Assembly: GCF_037652055.1 (NCBI RefSeq)
Contig: NZ_JBBKAH010000005.1
Span: 1 to 64,000 of the forward strand
Origin: Pelagibius sp037652055
GTDB lineage: Bacteria > Pseudomonadota > Alphaproteobacteria > Kiloniellales > Kiloniellaceae
DNA: 64,000 bases
Reading direction: 5' to 3'
Shown: positions 16,532 to 24,097 of the stretch, piece by piece
How positions within the stretch are numbered: the stretch's first letter is position 1
How the letters are laid out: every line of letters starts with the position of its first letter
Notes under the pieces: model-generated
The model's database searches: none
Told to the model about the DNA's origin: nothing
What the model saw: the letters and a program-made list of their open reading frames with translations, nothing else
Translations under genes and position numbers: made by a program

Positions 16532-17706
16532 CACGCCGGACCCGCCAGCCAGGAACGCAGCTTGCCGCGCCTGGCCGCCGCAAGGCCCTGCAGCAACTGC
16601 AGGACATGCAGCAGCAGGCAGACCGCGGTCCACAGCGCCACGGCGGCGAAGCCGAGATCGGGCCGTCCGAGGGCGGTGAACACCGTCAGCAGCAGGAGGT
16701 TGGGATTGCGCCGCGCCGTAATCAGGCGGAACCAGGTGTCGATGCGCCGCCACACGTGGATCTCCAGGCCCAGGCGCCAGATCGCGATCCCCTCGATCAC
16801 CCGCTGCAACACGTAGCCGGCGACGATGACCGCGAGCATGAGCAGCATGTACTCGCTCGCCAAGACGTGCGGCCCCGTCTGCAGGCCGACCGCCCAGGCC
16901 CAGTACCAGAACGGTGGATGGATGAGGTCGATGCCGTGGTCGAAGACGTTGCCCCACTTGCTGGACTGCAGGGTAATGCGTGCGAGCTTGCCGTCCACCG
17001 TGTCGAGGAAGGTCATGCCCCAGGCCGCCAGAAGGCCGGGCAGCCAGTCGCCCTGCCAGAACCACCAGAAGGCGGCGATCACCAGCACAAGACTGAGCGC
17101 GGTCACCTGGTTCGGCGTGATCCCGACACGCGCGCAGAGTTTGGTGGCGTGGAATGCCGGGCGCGGCCAGAGATACTTGGTCACCACGTCAGTGGCACCT
17201 TTGTAGGTGCCCATGAACATGCGCCACTCGATACGCTTCAGCGCCTCCGGCCGCAGGAGCAGCGCATAGGGCTCCTCGCGCTTGCGCAACGCTTCCCAGT
17301 AGGAGGCGCCGAGATCGCCGCTGGTGACGGCGCGCAAGCCGTCGGGCAGCGCCGCCTTGCCGCCCGCCCGCAAAACCTCGGCAGCCGCAGCCGCCTGCCC
17401 GGCCGGCGCGTGCGCCGCGACCGGCAGGCCCGCCGGCTCGCCGTTGGACAGCAGCACCGCGCCCGGCGCGCGCAGCAGCGCCTGCAGCAGCGGCCCGTCG
17501 ACCACTACGTCGGCGCGCAGTAGGATCACAGACCCGTCGAGGCCGCCCAGAGCACCTTCCTCGACCATGTTCACCACGCCTGCACGGGCTAGGCCGCGAC
17601 GCAGTCGGTCGGCGGCGCTGCCGCACCATACCTGCAGGGAACTTCCGGGCGCGCTGTCGCCGACAATGCAGGCAAATCGGGGACGAGAAGCGGAATCAGC
17701 GCACAA
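16531..17706 (-). CDS. CDP-alcohol phosphotransferase with N-terminal nucleotidyltransferase-like domain
   Basis: A 391-residue membrane protein. The C-terminal half contains a perfect CDP-alcohol phosphotransferase motif: Asp235, Asp238-Gly239, Ala242-Arg243, Gly252, Asp256 and Asp260, flanked by five or six hydrophobic segments. The first 160 residues look like a shrunken nucleotidyltransferase fold (VILLRADVVVDGPLL) without the usual GxGxGxR loop, probably non-catalytic. This layout recalls archaeal and bacterial bifunctional IPCT-DIPPS proteins. In this operon it most likely joins a CDP-activated lipid or alcohol to make phosphosphingolipid. The start is TTG at 17704-17706 after AGAGAGA; no better start is visible. 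Confidence 0.8.
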   Translation of the reverse strand: MCADSASRPRFACIVGDSAPGSSLQVWCGSAADRLRRGLARAGVVNMVEEGALGGLDGSVILLRADVVVDGPLLQALLRAPGAVLLSNGEPAGLPVAAHAPAGQAAAAAEVLRAGGKAALPDGLRAVTSGDLGASYWEALRKREEPYALLLRPEALKRIEWRMFMGTYKGATDVVTKYLWPRPAFHATKLCARVGITPNQVTALSLVLVIAAFWWFWQGDWLPGLLAAWGMTFLDTVDGKLARITLQSSKWGNVFDHGIDLIHPPFWYWAWAVGLQTGPHVLASEYMLLMLAVIVAGYVLQRVIEGIAIWRLGLEIHVWRRIDTWFRLITARRNPNLLLLTVFTALGRPDLGFAAVALWTAVCLLLHVLQLLQGLAAARRGKLRSWLAGPA

Positions 17707-17855
17707 GGTCTCTCTCTTGGTCGGAGAACGCGCGGGAAGGGCCCGGCACCGCGGCGGGCAGGCCGTGCTCCATTAGTCGGCCCACCCGCGGCTTGTCAAG
17801 TAGAGCCGGGCCGAAGATCGCCGGTCCTGGACGCAGGGTATCGCAACCGGCCCGC

Positions 17856-18938
17856 TCATGCCGGACGGGGCTTCAGCTCATGCCAGAAGATGACGCTGGC
17901 GGCGACCGCGGTGAAGGCGATGACCGGCGACAGGCTGGCGAAGAGCGGCGGCAGCATCCCGACCTCACCCATCGCCAGCGCAACACCATTGAAGATGAAA
18001 AAGGCGAAGCCGATGATGGCGCCGAAGAGGTAAATGAGCTCGACATGGCCGGCGCGCTGGGTGCGCTGCGCCAGGGCGGCACTGAGAAGCAGCATGAGCA
18101 GGGGCACCAGGCAGGCGCTCAGCTTCTCGTACAGCCAGGTCTGGTAGACGTAGGGCGCGAAGGTGCCCTGCCCGTCACCGCCGGCAAACCGCAGGGTCTG
18201 CCCGAAGGACAGTTGGCGCGGATGGCTGCTGAGGTGCGCCAAGCTGTCGGGGTTCAGGCGGATCGGCCAGTCGCGTCTCGCCTCGTGGTGTCGCGCGCCG
18301 TTGCCGCTGGTGGTTACGGTGATGTCATTGAGCTCCCAGCTGCCGTTCCGGTACTGCGCGGAAGCGACATCCAGGCGTGCGAGCAGCGTGCCCTCCGGAT
18401 CGCGCTGGAAGATGGCGAAGTCACTGAGGCTGCTGCCCACGATGTTCGCCGTCGGCACGCGGACGATATCGTCGCCGACGTGGATCCAGGTGATCTTCCC
18501 GCGAGAATTGCCATCGCGGCCGGGCCTGTAGTCGGCTACCCCCCACGCCTTCAGCGCATCGACGCTGAAGGGAACGGCGATGTCGTCAATCACGAACTGC
18601 AGGCCGCCGATGAGCAGCGCTGCCGGCAGCAGGTGACGAAAGAGTCCGACCTGTGAGACACCGGCGTTCCAGGCCGCAACCAGTTCGCCGTGGCGGATCA
18701 TCGTGGCGAAGCTCAGCAGGCCGGCCAGCAAGGCGGCGATCTTGATCATGTCCGAAGCAACGATCGAAGCGCGCAACACGGCATAGCGGGCCAACAGAAA
18801 GGCGCTGTCCCCTTCCGACAGCACCGCTTCGGCATTGGCCATCAGGTCCAGCGCCAGCAGGAACGCCGTCAGGCCGACCAGCAGCAGCGCGAAGCGCACC
18901 AGCACCAGCCGCGCCAGATAGACCGCCAGTACGCTCAT
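17856..18938 (-). CDS. lptG: LptG-type YjgP/YjgQ permease
   Basis: A 360-residue inner-membrane protein with three helices at the N-terminus (to about 125), a periplasmic jelly-roll domain (about 130-255) and three helices at the C-terminus (about 260-355), the LptF/LptG architecture. LptFG with LptB pull lipopolysaccharide out of the inner membrane. It follows LptF by 10 bp. The usual alphaproteobacterial neighbours (lptD, surA, pdxA) are absent and all surrounding genes are sphingolipid-related, so this pair may export ceramide lipids. Housekeeping LPS export cannot be excluded from this window. Confidence 0.8.
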   Translation of the reverse strand: MSVLAVYLARLVLVRFALLLVGLTAFLLALDLMANAEAVLSEGDSAFLLARYAVLRASIVASDMIKIAALLAGLLSFATMIRHGELVAAWNAGVSQVGLFRHLLPAALLIGGLQFVIDDIAVPFSVDALKAWGVADYRPGRDGNSRGKITWIHVGDDIVRVPTANIVGSSLSDFAIFQRDPEGTLLARLDVASAQYRNGSWELNDITVTTSGNGARHHEARRDWPIRLNPDSLAHLSSHPRQLSFGQTLRFAGGDGQGTFAPYVYQTWLYEKLSACLVPLLMLLLSAALAQRTQRAGHVELIYLFGAIIGFAFFIFNGVALAMGEVGMLPPLFASLSPVIAFTAVAASVIFWHELKPRPA

Positions 18939-18948
18939 CCCGGCAACC

Positions 18949-20157
18949 TCATTCCGGATGCTGCCGTTTCAGGGTGGCGCCACGCAGGCCCGGCAGCAGG
19001 TTCTGCAAGACGGCGGGAAGCGACCATCGGCCTGCACCGCGGGGCACCTTGTAGGCGGAGCGATAGAACAGGTAGCCGCTGCCCAAGGCCAGAACGGCAA
19101 AGGGCAGCCACTGACCGACCAGAGGCGAAAGCCCGTTGAACGAGACCAGCGACTTGCCCACGCTGAGCAGCTGATTGTAGCCGATCAGAATGATGATACC
19201 CACCGCTATGCCATAGGCTTGACGCGCGCGCCGCGGACCGAGCGCGAACGGCACCGCCAGGAACGGTAAAAACAGCACGGAGAAGCTGCGGACGAGGCGA
19301 TCGTGAAACTCGCCGATCATCTCGTCGCTGCGCACGCCCGGTGGCGGCGTGTCACGGTAGCGCCACAACTCTGTCAGCGTCAGCTCCCGCTCATCCTCGC
19401 CGCGCGGGCGGAAGCCCTCCTGCCCCATCAGGTGGATGGGGACCTGGAACTGGTCGAAGGTCAGGGCGCCGCTGCCGCCCGCTGCGCCGTCGCCATCTGG
19501 TTTGGCGGGTCGCGTTTCCAGCCGCGCGCCGTCGACCAAGAACAGGGTGGACCGTTCACCTTTCGGCGCAACACTGAGGCTGCCGCGGCGCGCCGTCATG
19601 GCGGTCGCTTTGCCGGTCTCATCCTCTTCGTAGATGAAGACGCTGGAAAACTCCTTACTGTTGCGCCAGATACGCTCGGCCATGAAAGTGATGCCGTTCA
19701 CCTCCATGAAGGTGCGCTCCTGCAGGTAGACGTTGGCAGCCGCCTCGGCGACGTCGTGCACCAGGGCGCGATAGATGTAGCGGGCAAAGGGCTGGCCGAC
19801 GGCGAAGTTGGCAGCGGAGATCACCATCAATATCAAGGCGAGCAACAGCACCGGCGATAGCAGGCGGCGCAGGCCGATTCCGGCCGAGCCGAGCGCCTCG
19901 AGCTCGCGGTTCTGATGCAGCCGACCGAACGCCAGCAGTACGCCGAGGAAGAAGGCGACCGGCAGCGCCAGCGCCATGTAGTGCGGTATCAGGAAGGCCA
20001 GCATCTGCAGCAGCAGCGTGAGCCCGCTGCCGGTGTCGAGCACCATGTCCAGCAGGCGCAGCATACGCTCGGTCAGCAACACCAGCAGAGCTACGGCGAT
20101 GGCCGCGATCAGCGGCCCCATGGTCTGCCGCAGAATGTAAGCGTTGATCGTCGACAT
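18949..20157 (-). CDS. lptF: LptF-type YjgP/YjgQ permease
   Basis: A 402-residue inner-membrane protein with the LptF layout: three N-terminal helices (INAYILRQT start, to about 125), a periplasmic beta domain (about 130-285) and three C-terminal helices. LRRLLSPVL-like coupling-helix residues are present near residue 100. A GTG one codon upstream of the ATG is a possible start. A glycine-rich loop (AKPDGDGAAGGSG) sits inside the periplasmic domain. It lies 45 bp downstream of the HIT gene and 10 bp upstream of lptG, in a leftward operon that continues towards the ceramide headgroup enzymes. The same reasoning about LPS versus ceramide export applies as for lptG. Confidence 0.82.
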   Translation of the reverse strand: MSTINAYILRQTMGPLIAAIAVALLVLLTERMLRLLDMVLDTGSGLTLLLQMLAFLIPHYMALALPVAFFLGVLLAFGRLHQNRELEALGSAGIGLRRLLSPVLLLALILMVISAANFAVGQPFARYIYRALVHDVAEAAANVYLQERTFMEVNGITFMAERIWRNSKEFSSVFIYEEDETGKATAMTARRGSLSVAPKGERSTLFLVDGARLETRPAKPDGDGAAGGSGALTFDQFQVPIHLMGQEGFRPRGEDERELTLTELWRYRDTPPPGVRSDEMIGEFHDRLVRSFSVLFLPFLAVPFALGPRRARQAYGIAVGIIILIGYNQLLSVGKSLVSFNGLSPLVGQWLPFAVLALGSGYLFYRSAYKVPRGAGRWSLPAVLQNLLPGLRGATLKRQHPE

Positions 20158-20202
20158 CACCTGGCGCGCCGGCGGGTCCTCTTCGTCTCGCGTTCGATCG
20201 GT

Positions 20203-20694
20203 CTAGCTTCGGGCGCCAGGCCAGGCGGCTTTCACCGCCGCGGCGAGTGCCGCTAGGGTGTCGGCATCGGGCTGCACGCCGGAAGCCAAGTCGGGCACCG
20301 CCGGCCAGCCCTTGTCGGGGAAGTCGGTGCCTTCGAATACCTGGGTCTGCGCATAGCGTGGCAGCACATGGAAGTGCACGTCGGGATCGACCATCATCAG
20401 CATCAGGTAGTTGATTTTCTGGTACGGCCGGAAGGCGCTGAGCCCCGCCTCGATATCGCCGGTCACCGCCTGCAGTTCGGCGAAGGCCGCCGCCGAGATG
20501 TCGCCAAAGGCGCTCGCCGGCTCCTTGCAGACCAGGACCAGTGCCCCGAGGGTGGCCTGTTGCGGACGCAGCAGCACCACCCAGCGCGCATAGTCGCGGA
20601 CCAGGCTCTGCGGATAGCCGAACTTGGTCATGGTTGCATTGGGGGCGCTGGACGCCGCAGAGGGCCCCTGGGGCGGCTGGCTTGACAAACTCAC
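20203..20694 (-). CDS. HIT-family nucleotide-binding protein
   Basis: A 163-residue protein. The HIT motif is DVHFHVLPR with the nucleophilic His107 and His109; the first His of the usual HxHxH is Asp105. HIT proteins hydrolyse or transfer nucleoside monophosphates, for example Ap4A or nucleotidyl-sugar adducts. The N-terminal LRPQQATLGALVLVCKE block matches proteobacterial members. The GTG at 20694 has GAGG upstream; an ATG at 20631 starts directly at MTKFGYPQS and may be the true start. As first gene of the leftward lptF-lptG operon it may hydrolyse a nucleotide by-product of headgroup transfer; this role is a guess. Confidence 0.75.
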   Translation of the reverse strand: MSLSSQPPQGPSAASSAPNATMTKFGYPQSLVRDYARWVVLLRPQQATLGALVLVCKEPASAFGDISAAAFAELQAVTGDIEAGLSAFRPYQKINYLMLMMVDPDVHFHVLPRYAQTQVFEGTDFPDKGWPAVPDLASGVQPDADTLAALAAAVKAAWPGARS

Positions 20695-20842
20695 GGGACG
20701 GTCATACCTCGCTTGAAACGGACGGTCCAGGGCCGCGGTGGCAGCCCTGGCGGGACTGCAACGGGGATGCTGGAAGCGTCTTCGCCGTATTCTCTAAAGT
20801 GGGCCGCCGGTCGGCAGGTCCCAAGTGACTTCCGGTTGAAAG

Positions 20843-21427
20843 ATGAAGGTTGCCGCGATGATACGTGCTTGCGTCCTGTCGATCTCCCGAAATCCAGCCC
20901 GCCACAGCATTTTCCCAAGGACCCTTTTTGCGGCGCTGACGGCACTGTCGATCGGTGTCCTTGCCGCCTTTTCGGCGCCGCGGGCGGAGACCCCGGAGCA
21001 GGTCTGCGAAGCCGCCGTTCCGACCGCCATTCAGGTGACGGTGCAAAACGTCCGCAGCTCCAAAGGCCTAATAACAGCAGTCCTTTACAACGACAATCCG
21101 GATACTTTTCTGAAACGCGGCGCGCGGCTGGACCGCATCCGCGTCGACGCCCACAAGGGCGAAACGCTGCTGTGTCTGCAGGCGCCGGCAAGCGGGCGCT
21201 ATACCGTCGCAATCTACCATGACGAGAACGGCAACGAAGAGTTCGATCGGAATTTCCTCGGCATTCCCACCGAAGGCTACGGCTTCTCCCAGAATCCCGG
21301 CTTCCGTTTCGGCAAGCCGGATATCGAGGAGACCCTTTTCACGATCAACGGCGAAAAGACCGATCTCAGGATTTCAGTCCTTTACCTGGACGGTGACGCC
21401 TCCCCTCCCGACGATCAGAGGTCCTGA
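20843..21427 (+). CDS. Exported DUF2141 protein
   Basis: A 194-residue protein with a long signal peptide (about residues 1-50, ending PRAET). The mature domain has the DUF2141 pattern: IQVTVQNVRSSKGLITAVLY, a YTVAIYHDENGNEEFD core and a GIPTEGYGFSQNP block. The DENGNEEFD segment resembles a calcium-binding loop. DUF2141 proteins are secreted beta-sandwich proteins of unknown function. An ATG at 20858 with GAAGG upstream is an alternative start that gives a tidier signal peptide. It is divergent from the HIT gene; TTGACA at 20682-20687 could be its -35 element, though the expected -10 is weak. Confidence 0.75.
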   Translation: MKVAAMIRACVLSISRNPARHSIFPRTLFAALTALSIGVLAAFSAPRAETPEQVCEAAVPTAIQVTVQNVRSSKGLITAVLYNDNPDTFLKRGARLDRIRVDAHKGETLLCLQAPASGRYTVAIYHDENGNEEFDRNFLGIPTEGYGFSQNPGFRFGKPDIEETLFTINGEKTDLRISVLYLDGDASPPDDQRS

Positions 21428-21449
21428 AACCTCCCGCCGAGGCCGGCGC

Positions 21450-22385
21450 TCACAGAGGGTAGCTGCGCATCTCGCGGAAGCGGCCGCTGGCGGGGTCGAA
21501 CCCGCGCGCGGTGACGCCGACCCGCCACCCGTTGCCGGCCTGCTCAATGCCGTAGAGGTGATAGTGCGCTACGGGATGCTTGCTGTCCCGGCTGGCAGAG
21601 GCCGAAGGCACCCCGATCACCGGCACCTCCCCGCCGCCCGGCCCGGCGATGCGTTCCGCCCCGAAGATGTGATCGTGGCCGTGCAGCACCATTTCGGCAC
21701 CGCTCTCGGCGATCACCTGGCGGAAGGGAACGGCGTCGATCAGGCGCTTGCGCCAAGCGATCTTTTCGAGACTTGGCGGGTGGTGGATCAGCACCACGCG
21801 GAACCAGCCTTCCTCGCCAAGACGGCGCAGCAGCGGGCCGAGGCGGGCCAGTTGGGCTTCTCCCAGCGTGCCGTGGGCGCAGAACAGCGGCGTCGGCTGA
21901 GCCGAACTGAGGCCCACAATGGCGACCGGCCCGCGGTAGCGCACGAACGGAAAGTCCTCCGGCCGGCCCAGGGGGAGCCGGGCGGGCATGCCCGCGACGC
22001 CGTTCACGGCGGGGCCCTCTTCGCTGCTCATGAAGGCCTGCCACTTGGCCAGCGAGGCCTCCCAGGGCACCGCGATATAGGCGTCGTGATTGCCGGGCAC
22101 CACGGAGACGGCCTCCGGCGCGCCGAGGCCGCGCAGCCACTCGGCGACCTGGGTGAACTCGTCGATCAGGGCGATATTGGTGAGGTCCCCGGTCACCACC
22201 AGGTGGTCCGGCGTCAGCGTCCCCAGGTCGTCGGAAAGAGCGGCCAGCACCTCGGGCCGGTGCAGAGCCTTCCGTCGGCGCACCCAGGAAAGATAGCCGA
22301 AAAGCCGCTTGTTCAGCAGCTCCGCGACCCGGACCGTCGGCAGGGGCCCGAGATGCGGGTCGGAGATGTGGGCGAGCGTGAACAT
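21450..22385 (-). CDS. Calcineurin-like metallophosphoesterase
   Basis: A 311-residue protein with the full metallophosphoesterase motif set: Asp9 and His11 (HISDPH), VTGDLTN, PGNHDAY, LIHHPPS and HGHDH. Two metal ions would be bound. There is no signal peptide, so it is cytoplasmic. Family members are phosphodiesterases or phosphatases on cyclic nucleotides, UDP-diacylglucosamine or phospholipids. It is convergent with the DUF2141 gene (22 bp) and divergent from a nucleotidyltransferase gene. Among the ceramide genes it may remove a phosphate from a headgroup precursor, but no specific substrate is supported. Confidence 0.85.
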   Translation of the reverse strand: MFTLAHISDPHLGPLPTVRVAELLNKRLFGYLSWVRRRKALHRPEVLAALSDDLGTLTPDHLVVTGDLTNIALIDEFTQVAEWLRGLGAPEAVSVVPGNHDAYIAVPWEASLAKWQAFMSSEEGPAVNGVAGMPARLPLGRPEDFPFVRYRGPVAIVGLSSAQPTPLFCAHGTLGEAQLARLGPLLRRLGEEGWFRVVLIHHPPSLEKIAWRKRLIDAVPFRQVIAESGAEMVLHGHDHIFGAERIAGPGGGEVPVIGVPSASASRDSKHPVAHYHLYGIEQAGNGWRVGVTARGFDPASGRFREMRSYPL

Positions 22386-22511
22386 CCAGATCCGGCTTCC
22401 CGCGGGCCGATTGCCGACGGTCAGCTCAAAGGTTGACGAAACCGAAGGAACATGTGATCAAAACTACTGGCCGGGTCAAAGCCTATTTCGCCAGAAGGGT
22501 TCTATTACACG

Positions 22512-23291
22512 TTGAAAGCACTGATTATTGGCGCCGGGCAAGGCAAACGCCTGCTCCCGCTTACCGAAGAGAACCCCAAGGCTCTCCTCAACATCGGCGG
22601 AAAATCCCTGCTGGAATGGCAGGTCAGCGCCCTGGTCGACTGCGGCGTCGAGGACATCGTGTTCCTCGCCGGTTTCAATCTGCCGGCGGTGGAACGCAGT
22701 CTGGAACTGCTGCGCCGGCGCTATCCCTCGGCGCGCTTCAGCCACGTCTACAATCCCTTCTACAACGTCGCCGACAACCTGGCGACATGCTGGATGGCGC
22801 GCCAGGAGATGGCCGGCGACTTCCTGCTGCTCAACAGTGACACCCTGTTCAGCCTGCCGGTGCTGCAGACCCTGCTGGCGAGCGCCCCTGCCCCCATCAG
22901 CCTCGCCGTCGACCACAAGGACCGCTACGACGACGACGACATGAAGGTGCAGTTGGACGGCGGCCGCCTCCTCGACATCGGCAAGAAGCTGCCGGCGGAG
23001 CGGGTTCAGGGCGAGTCGATCGGCATGCTCTACTTCCGCGGCGACGGCCCGGCGCGCTTCGTCGCCGCCCTGGAAGCGGCCATGCTGCAGCCGGAGGCGA
23101 TCCGCCAGTGGTATCTCTCGGTGATTGCCGCACTGGCCCCGCAGGTCCACATCCAGGCCGTCACCATCAGCGGCAGCCCCTGGTGCGAAGTCGACTATCC
23201 CGTCGACGTGCAGACCGCCAAGCGCATGGTGGCGGGCTGGCTGGCCGTTTCGTCTCAGGAAGACGACGGTCTCGCGGCCGCCGAGTCCTGA
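22512..23291 (+). CDS. Sugar/alcohol-phosphate nucleotidyltransferase (LicC/IPCT-like)
   Basis: A 259-residue GT-A-type nucleotidyltransferase. The N-terminus is ALIIGAGQGKRLLPLT with the Pro-Lys at 22-23 and LLNIGGKSLLEWQ, the pattern of NTP-transferases. The LLNSDTLFS and DNLATCWMA blocks recall choline-phosphate and inositol-phosphate cytidylyltransferases rather than glucose-1-phosphate enzymes. It would activate a small alcohol phosphate as a CDP derivative, a donor for the CDP-alcohol phosphotransferase at 16531-17706. The start is TTG at 22512. Its 3' end overlaps the convergent nucleotidyltransferase by 37 bp. The nucleotide and the alcohol are not determined. Confidence 0.7.
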   Translation: MKALIIGAGQGKRLLPLTEENPKALLNIGGKSLLEWQVSALVDCGVEDIVFLAGFNLPAVERSLELLRRRYPSARFSHVYNPFYNVADNLATCWMARQEMAGDFLLLNSDTLFSLPVLQTLLASAPAPISLAVDHKDRYDDDDMKVQLDGGRLLDIGKKLPAERVQGESIGMLYFRGDGPARFVAALEAAMLQPEAIRQWYLSVIAALAPQVHIQAVTISGSPWCEVDYPVDVQTAKRMVAGWLAVSSQEDDGLAAAES

Positions 23292-24097
23292 TACCCCCGC
23301 TTTAGAATCCGTTCGACCAGTTCCAGGTCCGCGGCCTTGTCGACGTCGATCGCCGCCTCGGCCATCGGCATCGTTACCGCCGCCACCTTGACGCCGAGAC
23401 GCGCCGAGATGCGTGCCATCGCCTGATCAAGGGTGAAAAGCCGCAGCAGGTAGCCCAGCAGCAGCACCGGCCCGAAGACCGCGGCGACGCGCCAGGGCTT
23501 CTTGCGCTGCCGCTCCACGCGCCGCCACAATGCCGGCAGCGCCATGGCCTCCGGGACCATCAGCGTGAAGAGATTGCTGCCCGAATAGCGCTCGTCACGG
23601 AACCGCAGATAAGTCCGCTTCGACTCCGGATAGCGCGCCAGCAGCGTCGCCGAGGCGGTCAGGCCGGCTGTCACCACGGCACCTGAGGCAAGGCTCTCGG
23701 CACAGAAATGCTCGACCATTGCCGGTGTCAGCAGAGCATGATCCGCCGTGGTGACCAGCAGCGGGAAGGGCTCGCCCAGTTGCTCGACGGCTTCCAGCAC
23801 GCTCTCGCTCGGGGAGCCGGCGGCCCGCAGCGGCCTCAGCCGGCCGCCGTCGATGAGCGGCGCCAACGCTGGCATCCGTTGCAGCACCGAGGGATCGTTC
23901 AAGGAGACGGCAATGCGGTCGACCGAAGGACTGGCGGCAAGTGCCGCGACCACCCGCTCCAGCATCGGCGTGCCGGCGATCTTCGCCAGGCATTTGTGCG
24001 CGACGCCAGCCACCTGACTTACCGGGTCCTGCGGGCCGCGGTCGCCGGCCAGCACCAGCACGGTGAAACGCCGCACCTGCCGGGCCGTGGCGCCCAT
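23255..24097 (-). CDS. MobA-like NTP transferase in the ceramide synthase operon
   Basis: A 280-residue protein with a MobA/IspD-like nucleotidyltransferase fold: VLVLAGDRG near the N-terminus, the Lys of HKCLAKIAGTPMLERV, and TTADHALLTP as the metal-binding loop. A hydrophobic segment (AVFGPVLLLGYLLRLF, about residues 208-223) suggests membrane attachment. Its ATG at 24095-24097 overlaps the ceramide synthase stop (ATGA). The nucleotide loop is degenerate compared with LxAGxGxRMG, so substrate and even activity are uncertain. A role in sphingolipid headgroup supply is inferred from operon position only. Confidence 0.65.
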   Translation of the reverse strand: MGATARQVRRFTVLVLAGDRGPQDPVSQVAGVAHKCLAKIAGTPMLERVVAALAASPSVDRIAVSLNDPSVLQRMPALAPLIDGGRLRPLRAAGSPSESVLEAVEQLGEPFPLLVTTADHALLTPAMVEHFCAESLASGAVVTAGLTASATLLARYPESKRTYLRFRDERYSGSNLFTLMVPEAMALPALWRRVERQRKKPWRVAAVFGPVLLLGYLLRLFTLDQAMARISARLGVKVAAVTMPMAEAAIDVDKAADLELVERILKRGYQDSAAARPSSS

